Positions 44,399 to 52,510 of a DNA stretch of 64,000 bases are shown here, piece by piece. Numbering within the stretch: position 1 is the first letter of the stretch; each line of letters opens with the position of its first letter. The stretch is from Ctena decussata (Eukaryota > Mollusca > Bivalvia > Lucinida > Lucinidae). The position numbers were made by a program, and so were the translations under genes. The DNA lies in assembly GCA_963989385.1 (NCBI GenBank), contig OZ022510.1, forward strand, positions 1,138,865-1,202,864, written 5' to 3'. Below the pieces are notes generated by a model. The model was given only the letters and a program-made list of their open reading frames with translations. It ran no database searches and was not told the DNA's origin.

Positions 44399-44433
44399 GA
44401 ATTAAACTAGTAAAAGATCATGTTAACCAAGTC

Positions 44434-44441
44434 CTTTTATA
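44434..44441 (-). promoter_or_regulatory. TATAAAAG box upstream of the 127 aa gene
   Basis: TATAAAAG on the minus strand, 36 bp before the ATG at 44398 (48 bp before the second ATG): the spacing expected for a eukaryotic core promoter with a very short leader. Confidence 0.45.
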
Positions 44442-44552
44442 GTGAAAGTTTACGTTTAGCCAACATCTGTTTCATGGCAGCTTCAAATCCATGTTTTCTG
44501 GCAGTACGAAGATATTCGTTTGCAGGAGAAGAACTCCTTCGAGGAGAAGCCC

Positions 44553-45386
44553 TTAGAGGAAAAATCTAGAAATTTCTAGAGCAGGTGATTTTGCAGCAGT
44601 GCGTCTTTCACCAATTTTTCTGAGACTAGAGTTTGGAGTAGAAAACTGAGTAGAAAATGGAGAAGGTGTTTTTGCAGGAGTGAATCTTTCACCTATTTTT
44701 CTGATACTTGAACTTGGAGTAGAAAATCGAGTAGAAAATGGACTTGGAGTTCTTAGACTAGAGTTTGGAGTAGATGCAGTAAATGGACTTGGAGTTCTTG
44801 CAGTTGACGGTCCTGCAACAGGAGATGGAGGTTTTCTAGGTTTCTTAATTCTTACAGTGACAAACTTATCGTTCACTTTTATTTTTCTCCTTGATTTAGT
44901 CTTAGGGGATTTTTTCCTCTGAGTTTTTTTCTCTGGAGATTTTTTCTTGCCAGTTTTTTTCTTAGACTTTTTAGGACCTTTTCTACCCACTTTCTTTTTC
45001 TGAGAAAACCGTCTAAGTATTTTATTACCGTCCCAACGAATGAGAGATCTGATTATCACCCCACCAAAAAACCCACCGCCACCAGGTTTTAGAATGATTT
45101 CTCGTTTTGTATCTGCATTTACCAAAGGACTTGCTAGTTTTCTAACATCGTCTTTGCGTTTGTCCATGAATTTTTGAGTTTGTTTTGGTAATTTCATTTT
45201 ATTTTCAGCTATTTTTCTAGCTGCTAAAGAAAACCATTTGATCATTTCCATCAACCCCGCATTAAGCAAAGTTTTTCTTTTGTTCGAATCATGCTCTCTA
45301 CTCAAATTGTAGAGAGCCCTGATCAAGTTTGCCGATGCTTTTTGAGCCATGTCTGGTTTCATTCTGATCCATGTAAGACCAAACAC
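44553..45386 (-). CDS. basic, Ser/Pro-rich Polinton protein (277 aa), C-terminus probably frameshifted
   Basis: The N-terminal half (KRKTLLNAGLMEMIKWFSLA, LPKQTQKFMDKRKDDVRKLA, REIILKPGGGGFFGG) is paralogous to the 127 aa protein. Then come a Lys cluster (about residues 128-175) and a C-terminal repeat in which TPSPFST, FSTP, SS.RKIGER recur (about residues 205-265), with many SP/TP sites for proline-directed kinases. This looks like a DNA-binding core protein. After the stop, another frame stays open for about 40 codons with similar Arg/Ser character to a stop at 44437-44439, so a single-base indel near 44560-44580 probably shortened it. Confidence 0.65.
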   Translation of the reverse strand: MFGLTWIRMKPDMAQKASANLIRALYNLSREHDSNKRKTLLNAGLMEMIKWFSLAARKIAENKMKLPKQTQKFMDKRKDDVRKLASPLVNADTKREIILKPGGGGFFGGVIIRSLIRWDGNKILRRFSQKKKVGRKGPKKSKKKTGKKKSPEKKTQRKKSPKTKSRRKIKVNDKFVTVRIKKPRKPPSPVAGPSTARTPSPFTASTPNSSLRTPSPFSTRFSTPSSSIRKIGERFTPAKTPSPFSTQFSTPNSSLRKIGERRTAAKSPALEISRFFL

Positions 45387-45392
45387 ACCATT

Positions 45393-45551
45393 TTATACTG
45401 GAAAATACACAACTGGACCTTGTTGATCCGATTTTGTATACCAGTTTGTAAAAATATCTGTTCTAAACCTCAAATGATTTGGTGTGTCTGGTTTTAAATC
45501 AATCAGTAAATAACCGTGTGGCTTAGAAGTGGCATCGTTGAAGGCAGACAT
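45393..45551 (-). CDS. small conserved Polinton protein (52 aa)
   Basis: Between the ATPase stop (12 bp upstream) and the next gene (6 bp downstream) an ATG at 45551 opens 52 codons containing HGYLLIDLKPDTPNHLRFRT. I recall this LIDLKP-TP-LR-RT pattern from short proteins in other invertebrate Polintons; its function is unknown. The tight fit between neighbours supports it as a gene. Confidence 0.55.
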   Translation of the reverse strand: MSAFNDATSKPHGYLLIDLKPDTPNHLRFRTDIFTNWYTKSDQQGPVVYFPV

Positions 45552-45563
45552 CAAATGTGGAGC

Positions 45564-46076
45564 TTAAAGTTGTTGTGCCAAAACTTTAATTTGCATTTTG
45601 TCTCTTGGACTTTGAAACAAAATCAAGTAATGAGCATTCAAACTGATGGTACGTGTCGATTTACTCTGCTGAAACAAGTTTTGTGTGATGTACACAACAC
45701 TTGCATTTCTGTGATGACCTTTCCTCGTGAACCGAAGTTTAATTTTTTCTTCGTCTTTGTCGCCCAACATATCGTCAAAGACAATCAAGTGAGTTTCACT
45801 CATGTCTGTGACAATATCGTCGTCGTCATTTGGAATTCCTAAAATAAATCTGATGTTTAAATCTTTGCGTTCTTGCAAGATATTGTACACAGGTTGCCAT
45901 TCTTTGTAACACCACACGATACGTTGTGGTAAAATATCAAACAAGTCTTCTTTGTACTGAATCAGTTTTTTAACAAATTCAGTTTTTCCCGATCCACTTG
46001 GACCCGATATAAAAATATTAGCAGGATGTTTAAAAAACAAACTACCAATATTTTCTTCTTGAACTGTTTCCGACAT
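45564..46076 (-). CDS. ATP: Polinton genome-packaging ATPase (A32/FtsK-HerA type)
   Basis: 170 codons. Walker A is GPSGSGKT (about residues 25-32), Walker B is LIVFDDM (about 97-103), and a VYITQN motif follows at the sensor position. The family pumps linear DNA into preformed capsids. At 170 residues it is short for the family (usually over 200), but both nucleotide-binding motifs are intact. It is the first gene after the truncated polymerase, with a 160 bp gap containing a TATA-like sequence. Confidence 0.85.
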   Translation of the reverse strand: MSETVQEENIGSLFFKHPANIFISGPSGSGKTEFVKKLIQYKEDLFDILPQRIVWCYKEWQPVYNILQERKDLNIRFILGIPNDDDDIVTDMSETHLIVFDDMLGDKDEEKIKLRFTRKGHHRNASVVYITQNLFQQSKSTRTISLNAHYLILFQSPRDKMQIKVLAQQL

Positions 46077-46117
46077 GTTTGAAAGATAAAATGAGAAAGA
46101 ATAATGAAAGACATGTG

Positions 46118-46125
46118 TATATATA
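46118..46125 (-). promoter_or_regulatory. TATATATA box upstream of the packaging ATPase
   Basis: TATATATA 42 bp before the ATG at 46076, in the only sizeable gap (46077-46236) in the centre of the element. Confidence 0.45.
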
Positions 46126-46236
46126 ACATATTTTTATTTTTTACAAACAACAAATTGTTTTACTGACATTCTTTACAAATAATTTTTCTTACTGAAAACA
46201 CTGTTTCACAACAGTCTCTGATCTGACTTTCTTTGT

Positions 46237-46679
46237 TTACAGTACATATCCATACGGAACAGTTTCTCCACTTTTTAAAATTACACGTTTGTCAAAAGTA
46301 AATCTATATGTCTTAGATTGTCTCTCAGTCGTAATTTTTCTGTCTTTATGTTTTCTTATACGGTGTTGATATTCCACAGATTCTTGAAAGTCCCTCTTGT
46401 CACTATTCGCCCATTCCATCCTGTTGTAGAAATGGATTACTTGTGAAGTATTGTAATCCAGGGTCAGTCCTTTGACTTTACAGGTAGACTTGCGTTTCCC
46501 AGTATCGTGCTCCACATACTCGTAGCCATAATTCTTCGGTCCCATACCCACAAACTTGGTGATTTTCGCAGTAGGCAGTTCGTCTGTCCATTCGCCGAGT
46601 CTGTTTTTGATGATCTCTGGATTCCATAATTCTGGTTTGTGAATGTAGATGACAGAATCCATATCAAAGTACAACACAC
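46237..46679 (-). pseudogene. polB: protein-primed DNA polymerase B, C-terminal fragment
   Basis: About 147 codons from just before motif C to a TAA. Motif C reads YFDMDSV instead of the usual DTDS form; the second Asp is kept. Further on, LGEWTDELP and VGMGPKNYGYEY match the thumb region of Polinton PolB. The exonuclease, the protein-priming insertions and motifs A and B are absent. The frame has no start codon of its own and stops abruptly at the arm junction (46680), so it is a remnant and cannot polymerise DNA. Confidence 0.88.
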
Positions 46680-46824
46680 GTTTGTCAACTTACATTACGT
46701 TCCAGTGGCAAAATCATTCATAGATCAAGTTCACATAAGTATAAAAGGCGATACGGGAATAGATATTCCATTTATCACGGGAAAGTCTTTGATCAAGTTA
46801 CATTTCAGACTCAAAGATAATTAG
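46680..46824 (+). pseudogene. minor capsid protein, 3' fragment
   Basis: The last 48 codons of the minor capsid gene (from VNLHYVPVAKSF to the TAA) are cut off by the junction. In frame to the left it runs into reversed polB sequence, giving a short chimeric frame from 46639 that I do not regard as a gene. Confidence 0.9.
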
Positions 46825-46832
46825 CCAATAAA

Positions 46833-47312
46833 ATGTATTTCCAAACTCGTGGTGTAGTGTGTCAACATGGATCGGGTGGAAATAACTTTCCAGTTTACAG
46901 AGGTGTATCGAGACAGTACGGTTATGGTTTAGGGTCCATGTTTAAAACTGCCTTGAGAACGGTCATGCCAATCTTAAAACCTGTTGCAAAAGCAGGTTTA
47001 CAAAGTATCAAACATGTAGCCAAAGATCAAGGAATTCATGCACTTCGCGACATCATGGATGGTCAAAATATCAAACAAGTTTTAAAAAGTAGAGGTAAAT
47101 CAGCTTTAAAATCTTTGGGAAGATCTGCTTTAGATCATTTGGCTTCGGGAGCTATAAAATAAAGCCAGAAACGTAGAAAAACTCAGTCTAAGACAAATCG
47201 TCGAACTGTTCACAACAAACTGCAAAAAGGTAGAGGTAGAAAGAATTCTGTAAACAGAGCCATTAGGAAAAAATATTCAAATCTAAAATTTGATCGCGAT
47301 ATTTTTGACTAA
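46833..47312 (+). pseudogene. basic virion-type protein, right copy with nonsense mutation
   Basis: 480 bp matching 40507-40986. One base change creates TAA at 47160-47162, after residue 109, removing the basic tail; the rest of the frame to 47312 is otherwise preserved. The intact left copy remains. Confidence 0.9.
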
Positions 47313-47314
47313 AA

Positions 47315-48610
47315 ATGATGCAAAGTGGATCTTGTGAATGTAGCAAGTCTGAATTAGACATGCAAACTGTTCCTCCAACTCTGACCACCATGCAAGATTC
47401 TCAGTGGATAGATTATCATCCAATAGCTTCACTAGACAGTTATCATGCACCCATCGAATTTGTGGTACCAGGCCATACGGAATATTACACTGATTTATCA
47501 CAAACTTATTTGTACTTGAAATTCAGGATTTTGAGAGCAAATGGTGACGATCTTGAGGCTGAAAAAAAAGTTGCTCCCACCAACAACTTCTTTCACAGTA
47601 TGTTTAGTGGAATTGATCTATATCTTAACAATAAACTGGTGACGAGTAACATGGATACGTATCCCTACAGGGCTTACATTGAAAACTTGTTTTCTTTTGG
47701 ATCTGATGTGAAAGACAATCAACTTAAAGCTGCAGAATTTTGGTACGAAGATGAACCTGGTCACTTTGAAGATTTTGGTCATGGCAATGTAACAGCCCGC
47801 ATAAATCCTTTCAAACTAAGTAAACCTATGGAACTTCAAGGTCGTTTACATCTAGATTTGGCCATGCAGGAAAAATATTTGCCTAATGGAATAGAATTAA
47901 GACTTCGTCTCAATCGAGCTTCTCCTCAATTTTGTATCATGTCTGAGGATGAGTACCCTGTTATGATTAAGATCGATGCAGCAGTCTTATCGGTTCGCAA
48001 TGTTCAACTTTTGCCAGCCATAGCCAATGATCTCAATCAAACTATTGCACATCACAATGCGAAATTTCCCATACGGCGTGTAGAAGTTAAGACATTTACC
48101 ATAGGCACAGGTCTTAGATCAAAAGTCGAGGACCACTTGTTTCAGGGACAACTTCCAAAGCGATTGTTCATTGGCATGGTAGATAATGCAACATTCAATG
48201 GATCGTTACTCACAAATCCTTTCAACTTCCAACATTTCGGTCTCAGCAAACTAGAAGTGAGTTGTGACGGTCACAGCATTTATGGAAAACCATTTGAACC
48301 GAAATTTAAGTTAGATCAATATCTCAGATCTTACATGTCTCTGTATCAAGCTTTGGGCAGTCAAAATCAGATTCAGAATTGTAACATCGACTACGATGAC
48401 TACAAAGGTGGATACTGCTTCTGGGGATACGATTTCACGCCAGACCAAGGAGCCGATCAGAGCCATCTACATCCTATAAAAACTGGTAACCTGCGAGTGG
48501 AACTTCAGTTTGCAAAAGCACTCGGCAAGACCATCAACATCATAGTATATGCAGAGTTTGACAACCTGGTAGAAATCAACGGTTTGAGAGAAGTCACCAC
48601 AGACTACTGA
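47315..48610 (+). CDS. MCP: Polinton major capsid protein, right copy
   Basis: 431 codons encoding the same protein as 39209-40504, with at least two silent base differences. Double jelly-roll major capsid homologue. Starts 2 bp after the (interrupted) basic-protein gene and is followed 4 bp later by the 246-codon gene. Confidence 0.88.
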   Translation: MMQSGSCECSKSELDMQTVPPTLTTMQDSQWIDYHPIASLDSYHAPIEFVVPGHTEYYTDLSQTYLYLKFRILRANGDDLEAEKKVAPTNNFFHSMFSGIDLYLNNKLVTSNMDTYPYRAYIENLFSFGSDVKDNQLKAAEFWYEDEPGHFEDFGHGNVTARINPFKLSKPMELQGRLHLDLAMQEKYLPNGIELRLRLNRASPQFCIMSEDEYPVMIKIDAAVLSVRNVQLLPAIANDLNQTIAHHNAKFPIRRVEVKTFTIGTGLRSKVEDHLFQGQLPKRLFIGMVDNATFNGSLLTNPFNFQHFGLSKLEVSCDGHSIYGKPFEPKFKLDQYLRSYMSLYQALGSQNQIQNCNIDYDDYKGGYCFWGYDFTPDQGADQSHLHPIKTGNLRVELQFAKALGKTINIIVYAEFDNLVEINGLREVTTDY

Positions 48611-48614
48611 GACC

Positions 48615-49355
48615 ATGAATAAAGGATACTTCGTAGAACAAGAACTGAAGTTTAGAGTGGAATGCTTCGAACAACTACATGGATCCTACTCTGACGAAAT
48701 TGGTTCCTTGGAGGACGAACTCGAACAGCTGTTACACCCAAAGATCAGATCTGTGTGTGATAAAAATGGAGAACTGCTAGAACAATTTGATGTGCCACCA
48801 CCAAAAACATTTATTGGCAAGGACAAGACTGCTTTGATATTTGCGATGCTAAAGAACCTGAGAATAGCTGTCAGAGAATATGCTCAACACGAGTGTGAAG
48901 GTTGCAGAATAGATCATCCCAGCCAGAAAAATCACATGCTCTGTCTAGGAGCCGGAGATGATTGGATAAGAGACTTACACTATCACGAACCGGCATTAGA
49001 ATGTCTCAACATCTACGATGTCATCAAAGACTGGAACCATGAACTGTGCCTAAAATTTGGCTTAAAAGACACTGGAGATGCAAGAGGCATGAGTCATCTC
49101 ACGCCGGAAGAAGCCGTGGAAGCCTATAAAAACTGGATGTTTCTGAAGAAAAACCAATACTGCTCTCCAATGAATGAAGACTGGAAAAAATACTGGGAAC
49201 TGAGAATCTTAGACTCCTACAACAGGGATGAATACGCTAGAACTGACGGCCCTTCTGACCAAGGCGTCTCAACTTATGCATTTGAACGCCAAAGTAGTCT
49301 CGAAGGATCTCCTGCCACAGAAGAAGCCACTGGATGTGAAAGCATACATCATTAA
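48615..49355 (+). CDS. Polinton protein of unknown function (246 aa), right copy
   Basis: Identical in protein to 38464-39204, with the HECEGC...HPSQKNHMLC metal-binding-like cluster. Its last 128 bp overlap the protease gene. Confidence 0.75.
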   Translation: MNKGYFVEQELKFRVECFEQLHGSYSDEIGSLEDELEQLLHPKIRSVCDKNGELLEQFDVPPPKTFIGKDKTALIFAMLKNLRIAVREYAQHECEGCRIDHPSQKNHMLCLGAGDDWIRDLHYHEPALECLNIYDVIKDWNHELCLKFGLKDTGDARGMSHLTPEEAVEAYKNWMFLKKNQYCSPMNEDWKKYWELRILDSYNRDEYARTDGPSDQGVSTYAFERQSSLEGSPATEEATGCESIHH

Positions 49356-49818
49356 TACAGATGACTCGGACCAACCAGGAGAACATTGGGTGGCCTTATA
49401 CTTCAAAGATGACAAGGCGATTTACTTCGATTCATATGGACAGCCACCATTAGAAGACTACATTCTACCATTCATACAAAGAAATACCAAGACGTGGATA
49501 GAAAATACAGAGATGCTTCAGAGTCCATGGAGTAAAGTGTGTGGAATGTATTGTATCTACATATTACATCAGCTAAGCAGAGGACTAGATCTGAAGACGG
49601 CCATTCACGAGAACCTGATGGGAACAGGAGAAGATCCATACCAAACTGACAGAGACATTGAAATGTGGTTCAGTTTGAATTATGGAAGACTATACTTATC
49701 AGTGAAAAAGACAATATCACCACCAGACCAGTTCTTTGAACATAGGATTCAAAGTTGTAAATGCTTAAGATATACCAATTGTTTATCAAAGAAATATCCA
49801 ATGTATACGATGTTGTAG
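49228..49818 (+). CDS. PRO: Polinton adenain-type cysteine protease, intact copy
   Basis: 196 codons. GEHWVALYF carries His53, IYFDSYG carries Asp68, LQSPWSKVCGMYC carries Gln98 and Cys105; the seven-residue Gln-to-Cys spacing and CGxYC block match the adenovirus protease family. Such proteases cleave capsid and core precursors during virion maturation. This is the only open copy; the left one is frameshifted before the catalytic Cys. The start lies inside the 246-codon gene in another frame. Confidence 0.92.
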   Translation: MNTLELTALLTKASQLMHLNAKVVSKDLLPQKKPLDVKAYIINTDDSDQPGEHWVALYFKDDKAIYFDSYGQPPLEDYILPFIQRNTKTWIENTEMLQSPWSKVCGMYCIYILHQLSRGLDLKTAIHENLMGTGEDPYQTDRDIEMWFSLNYGRLYLSVKKTISPPDQFFEHRIQSCKCLRYTNCLSKKYPMYTML

Positions 49819-50026
49819 ATATGTTTGTAAACGATGGCAGAGGGACGACCCTAATCCTTTGTCAATCGTCAGTTAGTTCGTTAGCGGGGTAATTAAAGTT
49901 CTGTTATTGAAAAAAATCCAGTCTTTGTTATTTTTTCAGGTAAACTTTAGAAGGCTAGTAAGAAATAATTTCAGTCCAGAACATTAAAATCTTGAGATAC
50001 AAGATTTTATAATCCCCAAGAACAAG

Positions 50027-50262
50027 TACTGACGCTATAGAGTTATGCCTCTGGTATGGTGAGCCCCTGAGATACAGGGTCAAGAGACTGATAGCAGACG
50101 CATATTACTGTAAAGCCTCAGAAATTGAACAGAATGAACAAGAGTATGCCACAGCAACTTACACCATCAACTGACGCTATAGAGTTATGCCTCTGGTATA
50201 GTGAGGTCTTGAGATACAAGGCCAAGAGACTCATAGCAGACGCATATTGCTGTATAGCCTCT
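50027..50262. repeat. subterminal direct repeat, two units (right)
   Basis: Mirror of 37552-37786. The surrounding 49819-50445 is the non-coding right terminus. Confidence 0.75.
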
Positions 50263-50358
50263 TAAGACATCTCCTATGCAATTTAACATAGACTTTTACC
50301 CTGAAAAAGACTAAGTTATTTCAAACTAGCCTTTTCAAGTTTACTAAAGCGGTGTCAT

Positions 50359-50428
50359 CTATGGCCCCCCTCCCGGCCGGAGACTGCCCCAGGTTGCGGA
50401 CTTAGTCTCCGGACGAAGGGGGCCATAG
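50359..50428. repeat. subterminal hairpin, right end
   Basis: Mirror of 37386-37454. One base difference (GGGGGG against GAGGGG) improves pairing on this side. Confidence 0.75.
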
Positions 50429-50445
50429 TGGCGCCCTTTACTACT

Positions 50446-50451
50446 CTCGGC
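50446..50451. repeat. target-site duplication, right copy (CTCGGC)
   Basis: Directly follows the right terminus ...CCCTTTACTACT and equals 37363-37368. Confidence 0.92.
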
Positions 50452-50687
50452 CGTCAGGCATGAGAGGCCGCCATATTTCCGTTGTTTTTGCATAACTGCA
50501 ATCGTCATCAGCGAATGGCCCATTTCCTGAGTATTTTTATCCAGTAAGATTTAGTAAATTGTATAACGTACCTTTTAAGCAAAAGAGGGGACCAGTAAAA
50601 GTATCGACACTTCGCCAGTTCAATAATGGTGCGATTGAATTATAAAAGCCTATAAACACTAAAATCGAACTGACTTTTTTTGAGGTG

Positions 50688-50915
50688 TAGGGTAAAGTCG
50701 GGTAAATTCGGACAGCGGGTAAATTCGGACATACCATGATTGCAAATAGTGAAAATCCAGATGAGACGGCTCATAATGATAATGAGCCGTCTCATCAGGA
50801 TTTTCACTGTTTGCCGAGTTATTTGTATTTTAATTCCAAACAATTGACATATAAAGGAAACAAATGTCACTGTCCGAATTTACCCGCTGTCCGAATTTAC
50901 CCGACTTAACCCTAC
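50688..50915. repeat. TAAATTCGGACAG inverted-repeat element, copy 1
   Basis: Outer arms contain GGGTAAATTCGGACAG twice and are mirrored at the right. The centre is a GATGAGACGGCTCAT / ATGAGCCGTCTCATC hairpin. A relative lies at 53061-53251. Confidence 0.75.
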
Positions 50916-50940
50916 ATGCGGTGTTATGGTACAGTGAACT

Positions 50941-50963
50941 GTTTTTTTTTTTTTTTTTTTTTT
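50941..50963. repeat. poly-T tract
   Basis: T-run of about 23 bases. Confidence 0.9.
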
Positions 50964-51318
50964 ACTTTTCATATTGTGTGCCGCAAAGCAACGGTCAAAA
51001 TTAATCGTTTCCTGTTCAATCACACTTAATGTTCACCGAAACAGAAGTCAACAATTGTTTCATAATGTAACAAGTTAAGTTGAAGGATTTTGCCGTTTAA
51101 GCAAATTTGACATCGAATTTCGTTTGACATTACTTCACTTAAACGTTCTGCATTATGATGTACTTTATCAACAATGCGAAATTAAAACGTTACGCATCAA
51201 CCATCCACTATGAAGAATATTGTCTACCTCAAGCCTTGGAACCAATGAATGGTAGTTTATTTATTGACAATAAAGTGCCGATATATAGGGAAGTTGCTAA
51301 ATCAGATCATTTGGCATT

Positions 51319-51508
51319 CTAGTAATTTGGTTTCCCCAGGGATTTATAAATTCTCGGGATAATTTTCCGCCACAAGTTGAATTCTCTAGAGAGGAAATGA
51401 CTTTTGACCGACTCTGACGTCATATCCGGAGTAATATGAAGGTAATACTGGTTCTTATCAGTAAAAGCTGGCCAAAACATCTTCACGGGCCTCGGTTTGT
51501 TCGGGTTC
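51319..51508 (-). CDS. carboxylesterase, exon 2
   Basis: A 190 bp terminal exon entered in phase 2 after a CTTCTGTTTCAG acceptor and ending at TAG. It encodes NPNKPRPVKMFWPAF and QYYLHITPDM, the NPN...WPxY...YL pattern at the C-terminal end of type-B carboxylesterases, then FNLWRKIIPRIY. The exon 1 donor and this acceptor rejoin the Gly-Asn codons exactly as expected for the family. Confidence 0.88.
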
Positions 51509-51590
51509 CTGAAACAGAAGAACAATTTGGTAATGTGCAACAAGATAACACATGACTACATCAATAATTGTGGAATTTTGAACACCAGGG

Positions 51591-51805
51591 CCCGAGGTTA
51601 TAAAACTGTTTTCATGCTCAGCTGAGTTGAACATGAAATTTACCTGCTAATAAATAGCAAATTACTGATAAGTACGGTTATTTTCTTGCTTAGTTTAACA
51701 TTTCTCTGCTTATGAATATGAAAATGCCAACATTAGTTGGTATCAGCAGAGAAAATTTCATGCTCAGCTGAGTTGAGTAGAAAAACAAGTTTTATAACCT
51801 CGGGT
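51591..51805. repeat. fold-back element CCCGAGGTTATAAAAC
   Basis: CCCGAGGTTATAAAAC and CATGCTCAGCTGAGTTGA at the left are mirrored or repeated at the right end (GTTTTATAACCTCGGG). It sits in the carboxylesterase intron and resembles fold-back family B in style but not in sequence. Confidence 0.7.
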
Positions 51806-52108
51806 TTCACCATCTCGCGAGATGTAAACGACACCTCGTTGTGGCCTCTCGTATTTGGCGCATTGACTTATTGGTAATAAAAGTGGCGAGCTAACCTTGA
51901 ACTACAGGCTGGCGAACCTATCCGAATGACATTACCCAGCTTTACCGAGATCGATGCGGAAGTTGTCGATTGTTTCCGACAATGCTATGCTCCGCCATGA
52001 GATGTGATTGCAATGAAACTGAGTCAACGCCATACAGACCAGTCCAGTTTTAACAATATGCCACAAAGATGGCATTTTGTTCAAACTGGCATGGCCGTTG
52101 TGCGTTAG

Positions 52109-52109
<1 letters not shown>

Positions 52110-52163
<54 letters not shown>
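52110..52163. repeat. (GT)n microsatellite
   Basis: About 27 uninterrupted GT units in the carboxylesterase intron. Confidence 0.95.
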
Positions 52164-52167
<4 letters not shown>

Positions 52168-52510
52168 GATTCCTTGACTTATAAGTCATGCACCAAATGC
52201 ACGAGAATATAGTGGGAGATAAAGCGAAATCATCTTTCTCACCCATCTTAAGACGAATAAGCACAGTTTCATTATGACATTCCTTCTCAGCAGGAATCCA
52301 CTCTTAAAAGAAAAGATTCTTTCCTTCGAAAGTAGATCCATTCCGGAAGGAATTGCAAACAGGAATTCATAGGAAATATCCCCTTTTTAGAAATGATGGA
52401 AAAACATGGAAGTGCAAAAATACGCCATAGAAAAACGGGAAAAAATGTGTCCCAAAAGGCAGAAACACAATAAATGTAAGGGGAGTTAATATTTTGTAAA
52501 AGAGAGATAT

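Larger units (their letters stand above)
37369..50445 (-). mobile_element. Polinton/Maverick, symmetric rearranged form, 13,077 bp
   Basis: The outer ends are identical in inverted orientation (AGTAGTAAAGGGCGCC at the left, mirrored at the right) with a perfect 6 bp target duplication. It encodes an adenain-type protease, capsid proteins, an A32-type packaging ATPase, an integrase and the end of polymerase B, the hallmark set of this family of virus-like transposons. Unlike a normal Polinton (usually 15-20 kb with distinct ends), the same 3.77 kb end occurs on both sides around about 5.54 kb of unique sequence. The opposite end is absent. Genes in the left arm and centre read leftward; those in the right arm read rightward. 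None of the MITEs or SINEs common in the window interrupts it, suggesting recent insertion. Confidence 0.95.
46680..50445. repeat. right arm of the Polinton inverted repeat
   Basis: 3,766 bp mirroring 37369-41139. The junction falls at GTTTGTCAAC, which matches the minor capsid sequence while the bases before it belong to polB. Short microhomology at the switch point is possible. Confidence 0.95.

Noticed and set aside
46639..46824. 61-codon fusion frame across the Polinton junction
   Set aside because: Its first codons are reversed polB sequence; only the last 48 are minor capsid, so it is an accident of the junction.
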